64,000 nucleotides of DNA from Aquabacterium sp. (GTDB lineage Bacteria > Pseudomonadota > Gammaproteobacteria > Burkholderiales > Burkholderiaceae_C): assembly GCA_023266355.1 (NCBI GenBank), contig JAHFQM010000002.1:496001-560000 (forward strand), read 5' to 3'. Numbering within the stretch: position 1 is the stretch's first letter; each line of letters opens with the position of its first letter. The position numbers and the translations under genes are program-made. The notes beneath the pieces are model-generated. The model was not told the DNA's origin. It made no database searches and was given only the letters and a program-made list of their open reading frames with translations. Below are positions 18,131 through 25,183 of the stretch, piece by piece.

Positions 18131-20710
18131 ATGATGCAGCATTGCTTGTCCGAGGATGCCCGGGGCTTGACCCGCAGCGCTTTGCAGTGGGTCTGTGGCC
18201 TGCTGCTGGCGGTGCTGGCTGCCCTGGCTGTCTCGGGGGCGCTGACCCAGGCGCGCGCCGCCACGCCTGAAGCCAGCACAGGGCCGCGGGCAGCGCTGGG
18301 GCTGCCCGCGCAGACCCGCCACATGGACCTGGTCGGCGCGCTGTCCATGGTCCTGTTGCCGGCGGATGGCGCCAGGGTGCCACCGCAACTGAGCAGCCAG
18401 GCCTTCGAGCCCGTGCAAGGCAACCCGCGCGCAGGCTTTGGCAAGGACGTGATGTGGCTGCGCTTCACGGTGCGGGCCGAGCACACCAGGTCGGCAGGCA
18501 CCTGGTGGCTGGAAGTGGGCCCGGCCTTCACGGACGACCTGGCTTTGTACGTGGACACGCCCGAAGGCCTGCAGTTGCTGGGCCAAGCCGGCACCGAACA
18601 CCCCTTCGAGCAACGGCCCCTGGCCTACCGCCACGGCCTGTTCGCCTTGCAGTTGCCCACCGACCTCAGCGCGACCACCTACTACCTGCGCCTGGAAAGC
18701 CGGACCACCCGCACGGCGAGGCTGACGCTGTGGCGCCCGATGGCCTTCGCCGAACACCTGCAACGCGACACCGCCACACAGGGCTTGTTCTTCGGCTGCC
18801 TGTTGTTCGCGGGCGTGATGAGCCTGATCCTCGGCAGCTGGCTGCGCGAGCCCGCCAACCTGATCTACGCCGCCTACATCGGCATCTCTGGGCTCAACCA
18901 GTTGCTGTCCCAGGGTTACGCCCAGCAGTGGCTGTTCCCGCAGAGCATCGGCCTTTTCAACCCCCTGCTGGGCACGGCCATGCTGCTGCAGGCCGGCCTG
19001 GGCTGCGAAATGGTGCGCGTCATGCGCATCGACCTGCACCTGCCTGCCCTGGCCAAGGTGTACCGCCGCAGTGTGTGGGCCCTGGTGGTCGCGCTGATGC
19101 CTCTGGCCTGGCTGGGGCAGTTCCACATCGTGTCACCGGTGATCCAGGCCTGCTACGCCGCGCAATCGGTGCTGATGACGGGCATTGCCATCGTGCTGTG
19201 GCGGCGTGGCGAGCAAACCGCGCCGTATTTCCTGGCTTCGTTCGCGACGCTGCTGCTGGCCGTGCTGCTCTTCCTGCCGCGCAACCTGGGCCTGCTGCCC
19301 CTGAATTTCTGGACCGAGAACATGCTGCAGGTCAGCATGTTCGTGCACCTGCTGCTGATGAACCTGGCCGTGGCCCGCCACGTCAAAAGCTTGCGCGACG
19401 AAACGGACAGCGCCCGCAACGCCCTGCTGAACGCCGCCATCCATTCGGCCGCCGAGCTGGACACCAAGGTCAAGGAGCGCACCACCGAGCTCCAGCAGGC
19501 CCTGCTCCAGGCCAACGAAGCCAGCCGGGCCAAAACGGAATTCCTGGCGCGCGTCACCCACGACCTGCGCTCACCGCTCACGGCCGTGCTCGGTTTCGCG
19601 CAGCTGCTGCCCACCGCCGACCCCACGACCACGCGCTACGCGGGCAACATCCGCCTGGGCGCACAGCACATGCTCACCCTGGTCAACGACCTCATCGAGT
19701 ACGCGCGCGGCGCTTCCAGCGATCAACTGGAACTGAGCCCCACCTACCTGCACGGTGTGCTCGACGCCGTGGCGCAGGAAGCCACCGTCCTGGCACAGGC
19801 ACGGCACAACCGCTTCGTGCTCGACCTCTGCCCCGAGCTGCCCAACGTGGTCATGGCCGACGGCAAGCGCCTGCGCCAAGTGCTCATCAACCTGCTGCAA
19901 AACGCGGCCAAGTTCACGCACGACGGCGTCATCACGCTGCGCGTCGGTGCAGACACACAAGGCGGCCGCACACCGGCCATCACCCCCGTCCTCTTCGAGG
20001 TTCAGGACACGGGCTGTGGCATCCCGCCAGACGACATCGCCCGGGTGCTCTCGCCCTTCTTCCGTTCGGACGCGACCGCATCGACGGAGCACGGATCACA
20101 GGGCTTGGGCCTCGGCCTGGCCATCACCGACACCTGGGTCCAACGCATGGGCGGCAACATCGCGGTGCTCAGCCAGCTCGGCCAAGGCAGCACCTTCCGT
20201 TTGCGGATCCCGATGCGCCACGCGTCCGAGCAGGACATGAGCCCACCGCAGATGCTCGCCAGCTCACCGGAACTGCCCGCGCTGGATGGCCAAGGCCGAC
20301 GCGTCTGGCTGGTCGAAGACAACCGGGAGATCCGCGCCCTGCTCGCGGAAGAACTGCGGCGCACCGGCTTCGAGGTCGTCCACCTGTCGACCGCCGAGGA
20401 GGTCAAACAACGCATGGCCTTGATCGGCGCCACGGCGCCCAGCCTGGTGCTGACGGACTACCAGATGCCCGGCGGCAATGGCGACGTCGTGCTGGCATCG
20501 GTGCGCCAGCAATGGCCCGGCGTGCCCGTGGTGCTGCTGTCGGCCACACAGATGTCCATGGACCCGCCGTCCGGCCACGCCCATGGCGCACACCCCTTCG
20601 ATGCCAGCCTGATGAAGCCCATCGACCTGGCCTCACTGCGCAGCGTCATCCGGCGGGTGCTCGGTCTGCAGGCGGACACGGACAGCACGCCCCACACGCC
20701 CATTCCGTGA
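18131..20710 (+). CDS. 7TMR-DISM hybrid sensor histidine kinase with receiver domain
   Basis: The 859-residue inner-membrane protein has a signal or first membrane segment at about 18-40 and a periplasmic 7TMR-DISM sensing domain at about 60-205 (MWLRFTVRAEH, WWLEVGPAF). Seven membrane segments lie at about 215-415, followed by a short coiled coil to 470. HisKA follows with phospho-accepting His477 (THDLRSPL), then HATPase boxes N590, DTGCGIP (626-632) and GLGLGLAI (658-665), and a C-terminal receiver with VEDN and phosphorylatable Asp776 (LTDYQMPGGNG). 7TMR-DISM domains are thought to bind carboxylates or sugars. It follows the TRAP binding-protein gene by 36 bp, suggesting co-expression. 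No separate DNA-binding response regulator is nearby. Confidence 0.93.
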   Translation: MMQHCLSEDARGLTRSALQWVCGLLLAVLAALAVSGALTQARAATPEASTGPRAALGLPAQTRHMDLVGALSMVLLPADGARVPPQLSSQAFEPVQGNPRAGFGKDVMWLRFTVRAEHTRSAGTWWLEVGPAFTDDLALYVDTPEGLQLLGQAGTEHPFEQRPLAYRHGLFALQLPTDLSATTYYLRLESRTTRTARLTLWRPMAFAEHLQRDTATQGLFFGCLLFAGVMSLILGSWLREPANLIYAAYIGISGLNQLLSQGYAQQWLFPQSIGLFNPLLGTAMLLQAGLGCEMVRVMRIDLHLPALAKVYRRSVWALVVALMPLAWLGQFHIVSPVIQACYAAQSVLMTGIAIVLWRRGEQTAPYFLASFATLLLAVLLFLPRNLGLLPLNFWTENMLQVSMFVHLLLMNLAVARHVKSLRDETDSARNALLNAAIHSAAELDTKVKERTTELQQALLQANEASRAKTEFLARVTHDLRSPLTAVLGFAQLLPTADPTTTRYAGNIRLGAQHMLTLVNDLIEYARGASSDQLELSPTYLHGVLDAVAQEATVLAQARHNRFVLDLCPELPNVVMADGKRLRQVLINLLQNAAKFTHDGVITLRVGADTQGGRTPAITPVLFEVQDTGCGIPPDDIARVLSPFFRSDATASTEHGSQGLGLGLAITDTWVQRMGGNIAVLSQLGQGSTFRLRIPMRHASEQDMSPPQMLASSPELPALDGQGRRVWLVEDNREIRALLAEELRRTGFEVVHLSTAEEVKQRMALIGATAPSLVLTDYQMPGGNGDVVLASVRQQWPGVPVVLLSATQMSMDPPSGHAHGAHPFDASLMKPIDLASLRSVIRRVLGLQADTDSTPHTPIP

Positions 20711-20803
20711 AGGAAGTGCCAATCGGCAAGGTCAAGGCACGATCAGGGCCTGGTCCGGGCATGCCCGCCCTCAAGTTGGCGCGAGCACGACCGAAGCACA
20801 GTC

Positions 20804-21049
20804 ATGGTGCGGGATGCCCCCAAGCCGCTGCTCGCCACGCCCATGCATCACCCTCGACAGCCCATGCGCCCCCTGAGCCACAGCCAGGACTGGAGCCAGC
20901 CCGCCCTGACGCGCACCTGGCGCACCCTCAGCCTGATGGCCTGGTCTGGCGGAGCGCTCTGCGCCTTCGCGCACTGGCCTCTGCCCGCGGCCGGCCTGTG
21001 CATGCTGGGCCTGTGGGCCCACGCCAAGCGACAGGCCTGCCAGGGCTGA
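20804..21049 (+). CDS. Possible small membrane protein, unrecognised
   Basis: An open frame of 81 codons lies between the sensor-kinase and dctM stops. Later in-frame ATGs, such as the one 20 codons in, are equally possible starts. The C-terminal half has two hydrophobic stretches (LSLMAWSGGALCAFAHW and LPAAGLCMLGLW) and a basic end. It has no family match that I recognise and no strong ribosome-binding site. Random open frames are common in DNA this GC-rich, so this is tentative. Confidence 0.3.
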   Translation: MVRDAPKPLLATPMHHPRQPMRPLSHSQDWSQPALTRTWRTLSLMAWSGGALCAFAHWPLPAAGLCMLGLWAHAKRQACQG

Positions 21050-21053
21050 ACGA

Positions 21054-21078
21054 AGGCTGAAGGCCTCGGCTTCAGCCT
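21054..21078. terminator. Hairpin between convergent genes
   Basis: A perfect 9-bp inverted repeat (AGGCTGAAG / CTTCAGCCT) with a 7-base loop lies in the gap between the sensor-kinase transcript (plus) and the dctM transcript (minus). It has no T-run on either strand, so it may be a weak or factor-assisted bidirectional terminator or a 3'-end stabiliser. Confidence 0.45.
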
Positions 21079-21099
21079 CAGCGCACCTTCAGCGCGTAC

Positions 21100-22620
21100 T
21101 CAGCGCGTCCTCAACGCGTCCTTGAGGGCCTGCGCCGGGTCGCTGTCGCCCTGCGCATCCGGCATGGAAGGCACCTCGGCCGGCACCTCCGCCGGCACAT
21201 CGTCAGGCGCACCGGTGTCATCGATCTTCATCTCGATGTGCACCTCGTCGGTGTTCACCACCGCCTCCTTGTCGAGCCAGTAGGTCACCGACTCCGGCCA
21301 GAAGATCACCACCGCCACCAGGCCCAGCTGCATCAGCACCCAGGGAATGGCGCCCAGGTAGATGTCGCGCGACTGGATGGGCTTGGCAATCGCACCGCTC
21401 TTGTGGATCTGGTCGGCCACGCCACGCAGGTAGAACAGCGCAAAACCAAAGGGCGGGTGCATGAAGCTGGTTTGCATGTTCACGCACAGCAGCACGCCGA
21501 ACCACACCAGGTCGATGCCCAGCTTCTGCGCCACCGGGACCAACAAGGGCACCACGATGAAAGCGATCTCGAAGAAATCGAGGAAGAAGGCCAGGACGAA
21601 AACGAACAGGTTGACGACGATGAGGAAACCCAGCGGGCCGCCCGGCAGGTTGGACAGCAGGTGCTCGATCCATTTGTTGCCATCCACGCCTTGGAAAACC
21701 AGCGAAAACACGCTCGAGCCCAGCAGGATGAAGATCACCATGGCGGTGACGCGCATGGTCGAATCCATGGCCTGCCACACCAGCGACCAGCTCAGGCGCT
21801 TGTGCAAGGCGGCCAGCACCATGCCGCCGATGGCACCCAAGGCGCCCGCTTCGGTCGGCGTCGCCAGGCCCATGAACAGCGTGCCCAGCACCAGGAAAAT
21901 CAGCACGATGGACGGCAGCATGCCCCACATCACGCGCTTGACCAACGGCCAGCCGCGCACGGTGCGGGCCTCTTCGGGCAGCGGCGGTACCCATTGCGGG
22001 CGCAGCAAGGCCACGCCCAGCGTGAACAGCAGGAAGATGGCCGTCTGCAGGATGGAGGGGCCGATGGCGCCCAGGTACATGTCGCCCACCGAACGGCCAA
22101 GCTGGTCGGCCAGCACCACCAGCACCAGCGAGGGCGGGATGAGCTGGGTGATCGTGCCGGACGCGGCGATCACGCCCGTGGCGTAGCGCATGTCGTAGCC
22201 ATAGCGCACCATGATGGGCAGCGAAATCACGCCCATGGCGATGACGCTGGCCGCCACCGTGCCCGTGATGGCGCCCAGGATGGCACCCACGATGATGACG
22301 GCGAAACCGAGGCCACCGGGCTTGCTGCCGAACAGCTGACCCGTGCCTTCCAGCAGGTCTTCGGCCAGACCGCAGCGCTCCAGGATGGCGCCCATGAAGG
22401 TGAAGAAAGGGATGGACAGCAGCAGCTCGTTGGAGACGATGCCGAACAGGCGCAAGGGCAGGTTGCCCATGAAGGCCTCGTTGAACAGCCCCTGCGACAT
22501 CGCGTAGTAGCCAAAGCCCAGCCCCAAGCCACCCAGGGTGAAGGCCACCGGGAAGCCCAGCAGCATGGCGAGCACCAGCGAGCCGAACATGATCGGCGCG
22601 AGGTTGGAAATCTCCGTCAC
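21100..22620 (-). CDS. dctM: TRAP transporter large permease subunit DctM
   Basis: The 506-residue multi-spanning protein is the ion-coupled permease of a TRAP transporter. It shows typical DctM stretches: MFGSLVLAMLLGFPVAFTLG at the N-terminus, FFTFMGAILERCGLAEDLL, and ASGTITQLIPPSLVLVVLAD. It is longer than the usual 425 or so residues because of an internal loop and an acidic, Pro-rich C-terminal tail of about 55 residues that should be cytoplasmic. The start is a GTG whose last two bases overlap the TGA of dctQ (GTGA at 22617-22620). The cognate binding protein is probably the TakP-like one at 17012-18094. Confidence 0.94.
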   Translation of the reverse strand: MTEISNLAPIMFGSLVLAMLLGFPVAFTLGGLGLGFGYYAMSQGLFNEAFMGNLPLRLFGIVSNELLLSIPFFTFMGAILERCGLAEDLLEGTGQLFGSKPGGLGFAVIIVGAILGAITGTVAASVIAMGVISLPIMVRYGYDMRYATGVIAASGTITQLIPPSLVLVVLADQLGRSVGDMYLGAIGPSILQTAIFLLFTLGVALLRPQWVPPLPEEARTVRGWPLVKRVMWGMLPSIVLIFLVLGTLFMGLATPTEAGALGAIGGMVLAALHKRLSWSLVWQAMDSTMRVTAMVIFILLGSSVFSLVFQGVDGNKWIEHLLSNLPGGPLGFLIVVNLFVFVLAFFLDFFEIAFIVVPLLVPVAQKLGIDLVWFGVLLCVNMQTSFMHPPFGFALFYLRGVADQIHKSGAIAKPIQSRDIYLGAIPWVLMQLGLVAVVIFWPESVTYWLDKEAVVNTDEVHIEMKIDDTGAPDDVPAEVPAEVPSMPDAQGDSDPAQALKDALRTR

Positions 22621-23147
22621 TGCAGCGGCCTTTCGTAATGGATGTCCAGCTCGGTGCGACCGCGCAGGAAGTCGATGCGGCGCAAGAGCTCGGCCAGGCC
22701 CTGCAGGCCCAGCAAGGCAAACCCGATCGGCATGGCCGCCTTGATCGGCCAGCGGATGAGGCCGCCCGCGCTGGGCGAATGTTCCTGCTGCTGGAAGGAC
22801 TCGACCACGAAAGGCCAGGACAGCCAGGCCACGATGCCACACAGCGGCAGCAGCACCACCAGGAGACCGATGACGTCGATCCAGGCCTTGGTGCGCGGCG
22901 AACGACCGCCGTAAATCACGTCCACCCGCACATGCTCATTGAGCTTGAGCAACATGGGCGCGCCGGCGAACACCGCGATGCCGAACAGGTACCACTGCAC
23001 CTCCAGCCAGGCGTTGGAGCCGATGCCGAAGGCGTAGCGCAGCACGGCATTGCCCGCGCTGATCATGCAGGCGGCGAACAAGGCACAGGACGCCAGCACG
23101 CCAAACCAGCGCGACAGGGCGTCCACACAGCGGATGTAGGTCTGCAT
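22617..23147 (-). CDS. dctQ: TRAP transporter small permease subunit DctQ
   Basis: The 176-residue protein has four predicted membrane segments (about 13-33, 50-68, 90-108 and 135-155), as expected for DctQ, which pairs with DctM in the inner membrane. Family features include FAACMISAGNAVLRY and the WLEVQWYLFGIAVFAGA segment, with the conserved charged stretch NEHVRVDVIY. The ATG at 23147 gives the usual N-terminus. It starts 13 bp after the stop of the DUF442 gene and is translationally coupled to dctM. Confidence 0.92.
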   Translation of the reverse strand: MQTYIRCVDALSRWFGVLASCALFAACMISAGNAVLRYAFGIGSNAWLEVQWYLFGIAVFAGAPMLLKLNEHVRVDVIYGGRSPRTKAWIDVIGLLVVLLPLCGIVAWLSWPFVVESFQQQEHSPSAGGLIRWPIKAAMPIGFALLGLQGLAELLRRIDFLRGRTELDIHYERPLQ

Positions 23148-23160
23148 GGGCGGGAGGGCC

Positions 23161-23520
23161 TCAGTCGGCGTCGCCCAGCGCGATCGCCTGACGGTACAGG
23201 TTGGTGGAGCGCGCACCACTGCGGCAGAACATCAGCAGCGGACGCGGCAAGGTCTGGAGCAACTCGGCGCAGCGCGCGATTTCCTCGGGCGACTGGAACC
23301 CTCCCTGCACCGGCAGGTGGGCGTATTGCAAGCCCGCAGCCTTGGCCGCCGCCTCCACCGCAGCGCTGGTGGGCTGGTCGGGGCCGCCTTCCATGTCGGG
23401 GCGGTTGTTCAGCACGGCCTTGAAGCCTGCTTCGGCCGCCGCGGCCATGGCCTCCGGGGTCAACTGGGGGGCGACGTACACGTCTTCGGCAATGGCCTGG
23501 ATCTGCACGGATTGGCTCAT
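23161..23520 (-). CDS. TIGR01244/DUF442 family protein (Blh-type phosphatase/sulfurtransferase fold)
   Basis: The 119-residue protein matches the DUF442 family found as the N-terminal domain of Blh (beta-lactamase-like hydrolase). It has VYVAPQLTPEAMAAAAEAGF, the NNRPDMEG segment and a phosphatase/rhodanese-like active loop CRSGARS. Related proteins are linked to sulfide detoxification and to dual-specificity phosphatase folds. Whether this one acts on sulfur or phosphate is open. It lies 13 bp upstream of dctQ and 44 bp downstream of yqeY on the same strand, so it may ride on the rpsU/yqeY transcript. Confidence 0.88.
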   Translation of the reverse strand: MSQSVQIQAIAEDVYVAPQLTPEAMAAAAEAGFKAVLNNRPDMEGGPDQPTSAAVEAAAKAAGLQYAHLPVQGGFQSPEEIARCAELLQTLPRPLLMFCRSGARSTNLYRQAIALGDAD

Positions 23521-23564
23521 GGTGCGGTGCTTCGTTTCAAAAACGCCATCGTACGACGGCGAAC

Positions 23565-24011
23565 TCAAGGTGCCAGTGCGGTTTTCACTGCCGCCGACAC
23601 CAGGCCCATGTCAGCCTGGCCTGCCAGTCGCTGTTTGACCACACCCATGACCTTGCCCATGTCGCCAGGGCCCGAAGCGCCCAGCTCGACCACGATGGCC
23701 TTCACCGCCGCGTTCACCTCGTCGGCGCTCAGGCGCTGCGGCAGGTAGGCCTCCAGCACCACGATCTCGGACTTTTCCTTGTCGGCCAGGTCCTGGCGAT
23801 TGCCGGCTTCGTACTGCTGGGCCGCGTCCTTGCGCTGCTTGATGAGTTTGTCCACGATGCCCACGATCATGGCGTCGTCCAGCGTGACGCGCTCATCGAC
23901 TTCCTTTTGCTTCATCGCGGCCATCAGCATGCGGATGGTGCCCAGGCGCTCGGCGTCCTTGGCGCGCATGGCGGTCTTCATGTCGTCGGTGATGCGTTGT
24001 TGCAGGCTCAT
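23565..24011 (-). CDS. GatB/YqeY domain-containing protein
   Basis: The 148-residue protein is a YqeY-family member, homologous to the tail domain of the GatB subunit of the tRNA amidotransferase. The sequence begins SLQQRITDDMKTAMRAKDAE and contains YEAGNRQDLADKEKSEI and LEAYLPQRLS, all typical. It probably binds tRNA, but its cellular role is not settled. It follows rpsU, the usual rpsU-yqeY order of proteobacteria in which dnaG and rpoD often come next. Those two are absent here, and the DUF442 and dctQM genes follow instead. Confidence 0.92.
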   Translation of the reverse strand: MSLQQRITDDMKTAMRAKDAERLGTIRMLMAAMKQKEVDERVTLDDAMIVGIVDKLIKQRKDAAQQYEAGNRQDLADKEKSEIVVLEAYLPQRLSADEVNAAVKAIVVELGASGPGDMGKVMGVVKQRLAGQADMGLVSAAVKTALAP

Positions 24012-24058
24012 GGTGTGTCCTTGTGCGGTGAAGGTGAAAAGGCTCGCCAGAATGACAA

Positions 24059-24088
24059 AGACCCGCATGGGCGTCCCCGCGCGGGTCT
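24059..24088 (-). terminator. Stem-loop between rpsU and yqeY
   Basis: The arms AGACCCGC and GCGGGTCT form a perfect 8-bp stem around a 14-base loop. Read on the minus strand, it is followed by TTTGTCATT, a weak U-tract. It could be a partial terminator that makes rpsU mRNA more abundant than the downstream genes. Confidence 0.55.
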
Positions 24089-24151
24089 GAGTGAGCAGGT
24101 CGTGCAGCCGAGGCTGCATCGACACCGTCAAAAAGCGTTCAGATCAGGAGA

Positions 24152-24364
24152 TCAGTACAGCTTCTTGGGCAGCTGCATGCTGCGCACGCGCTTGTAGTGG
24201 CGCTTGACGGCGGCTGCCTTCTTGCGCTTGCGCTCGGCGGTCGGCTTTTCGTAGAACTCGCGGGCGCGCAGGTCGGTCAGCAAGCCCAGCTTTTCGATGG
24301 TGCGCTTGAAACGGCGCAGAGCGACGTCGAAGGGTTCGTTTTCCTTGACACGGATGGTCGTCAT
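24152..24364 (-). CDS. rpsU: 30S ribosomal protein S21
   Basis: This 70-residue basic protein is ribosomal protein S21, needed for base-pairing of the 30S subunit with mRNA during initiation. It begins [19 protein letters not shown] and has the conserved FKRTIEKLG and [17 protein letters not shown] stretches. The length matches the family exactly. The ATG at 24364 is used; the frame stays open far upstream without homology. The 216-bp gap to folK carries a likely promoter and a long palindrome. Confidence 0.97.
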
Positions 24365-24447
24365 CAGAGATTCGCTTTCAATGTGAATGCATTCATCGGA
24401 CTGGCGGCATGGCCTCTCGGCGCGCTGTGATTTACCGAACTCAAGCT

Positions 24448-24483
24448 GAATTCGACCATCCGGTGGGCCCACCGGACGAATTC
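24448..24483 (-). promoter_or_regulatory. Long palindrome in the rpsU leader
   Basis: The 18-bp perfect palindrome TCCGGTGGGCCCACCGGA (24459-24476) is flanked by GAATTCG (24448-24454) and its complement CGAATTC (24477-24483), with a 4-base asymmetry on one side. On the minus strand it lies about 85-120 bp before the rpsU start. It could be an mRNA hairpin controlling S21 synthesis, an operator, or the end of the pcnB-folk-region transcript; no U-tract follows it. Confidence 0.5.
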
Positions 24484-24579
24484 GAGCCTTTGACAGGCAC
24501 CAACTCGATAGTGAATCCAACGCGCATCTCAAGAGGACTTCTTTGCAAACATGCAGCGAGCCCACCAATTAAGCCCGCG

Positions 24580-24585
24580 ATTATA
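24580..24585 (-). promoter_or_regulatory. Candidate -10 box of the rpsU promoter
   Basis: A perfect TATAAT on the minus strand overlaps the folK stop codon. A -35 at the right spacing (TGGCTT, 24603-24608) is poor. This would start the rpsU mRNA about 205 bases before its ATG and include the palindrome at 24448-24483 in the leader. Confidence 0.45.
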
Positions 24586-25183
24586 TCCCGAAATTCACCG
24601 GGAAGCCACATTGACGTGCGATGCCTTGTGTACGGGCCATTTTCGCCTCTTCGGCATCGCCAGGCAAGGTCGGCAGGCAAACCCCGGCCACGGTCGGCGA
24701 TGCAGGCAGGCCGGACAGGGCCTCGCGCAAAGGCAGCAGCACGAAGGCGCGCTCGCCCATGCGCGGGTGCGGCAGGGTCAGCGTCGGGGTGTTCAGCAGC
24801 GCGTCACCGTGGCACAGCAGGTCGAGGTCCAGGGTGCGGGGGGCGTTGCGGTAGGGGCGCTCGCGGCCGTGCGCCAGCTCCAGCGCTTGCAAGGCGCGCA
24901 GCAACTCGTGCGGGCCCAGAGAGGTGGCCAACACGGCCACGGCGTTGAGGTAGTTCGGGCCGCTGGCATCGACCGGCGCCGTTTCGTACACCGAGGACAC
25001 GCTCACCACCCGGGTGCCGGGCAGCGTGTGCACCGCGCTCAGGGCGGCGACCATGCTGGACAGCACATCGCCCTGGTTGCCCCCCAGGCCGATGCAGGCC
25101 TGCCAGCAGGGCACCGCCAGGAGCGCATGGGCCTCGGTGGCCCACGGCGCCAAAGGCTGGGTGGGCTGGGTGGGTTGGGTCAA
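24581..25183 (-). CDS. folK: 2-amino-4-hydroxy-6-hydroxymethyldihydropteridine diphosphokinase
   Basis: FolK transfers pyrophosphate from ATP to the pterin precursor in folate synthesis. The 200-residue protein has GLGGNQGD, the family motif RTLDLDLLCHGD and PHPRMGERAFVLLPL. About 27 residues precede the conserved core, and some 15 extra residues follow it, so it is longer than the 160-residue E. coli enzyme. The start ATG overlaps the stop of pcnB by four bases (25180-25183). The pcnB-folK order is conserved in beta- and gammaproteobacteria. Confidence 0.93.
   Translation of the reverse strand: MTQPTQPTQPLAPWATEAHALLAVPCWQACIGLGGNQGDVLSSMVAALSAVHTLPGTRVVSVSSVYETAPVDASGPNYLNAVAVLATSLGPHELLRALQALELAHGRERPYRNAPRTLDLDLLCHGDALLNTPTLTLPHPRMGERAFVLLPLREALSGLPASPTVAGVCLPTLPGDAEEAKMARTQGIARQCGFPVNFGI

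Noticed and set aside
18454..21060. A long plus-strand frame through the sensor-kinase gene and past its stop
   Set aside because: It is the shifted frame of the kinase; the product is Arg/Pro/Ala-rich and matches nothing. The kinase domains read perfectly in the other frame.
23565..24131. Longer yqeY with an N-terminal hydrophobic extension
   Set aside because: The extra 40 codons overlap the hairpin after rpsU and do not match the family. The start at 24011 fits.
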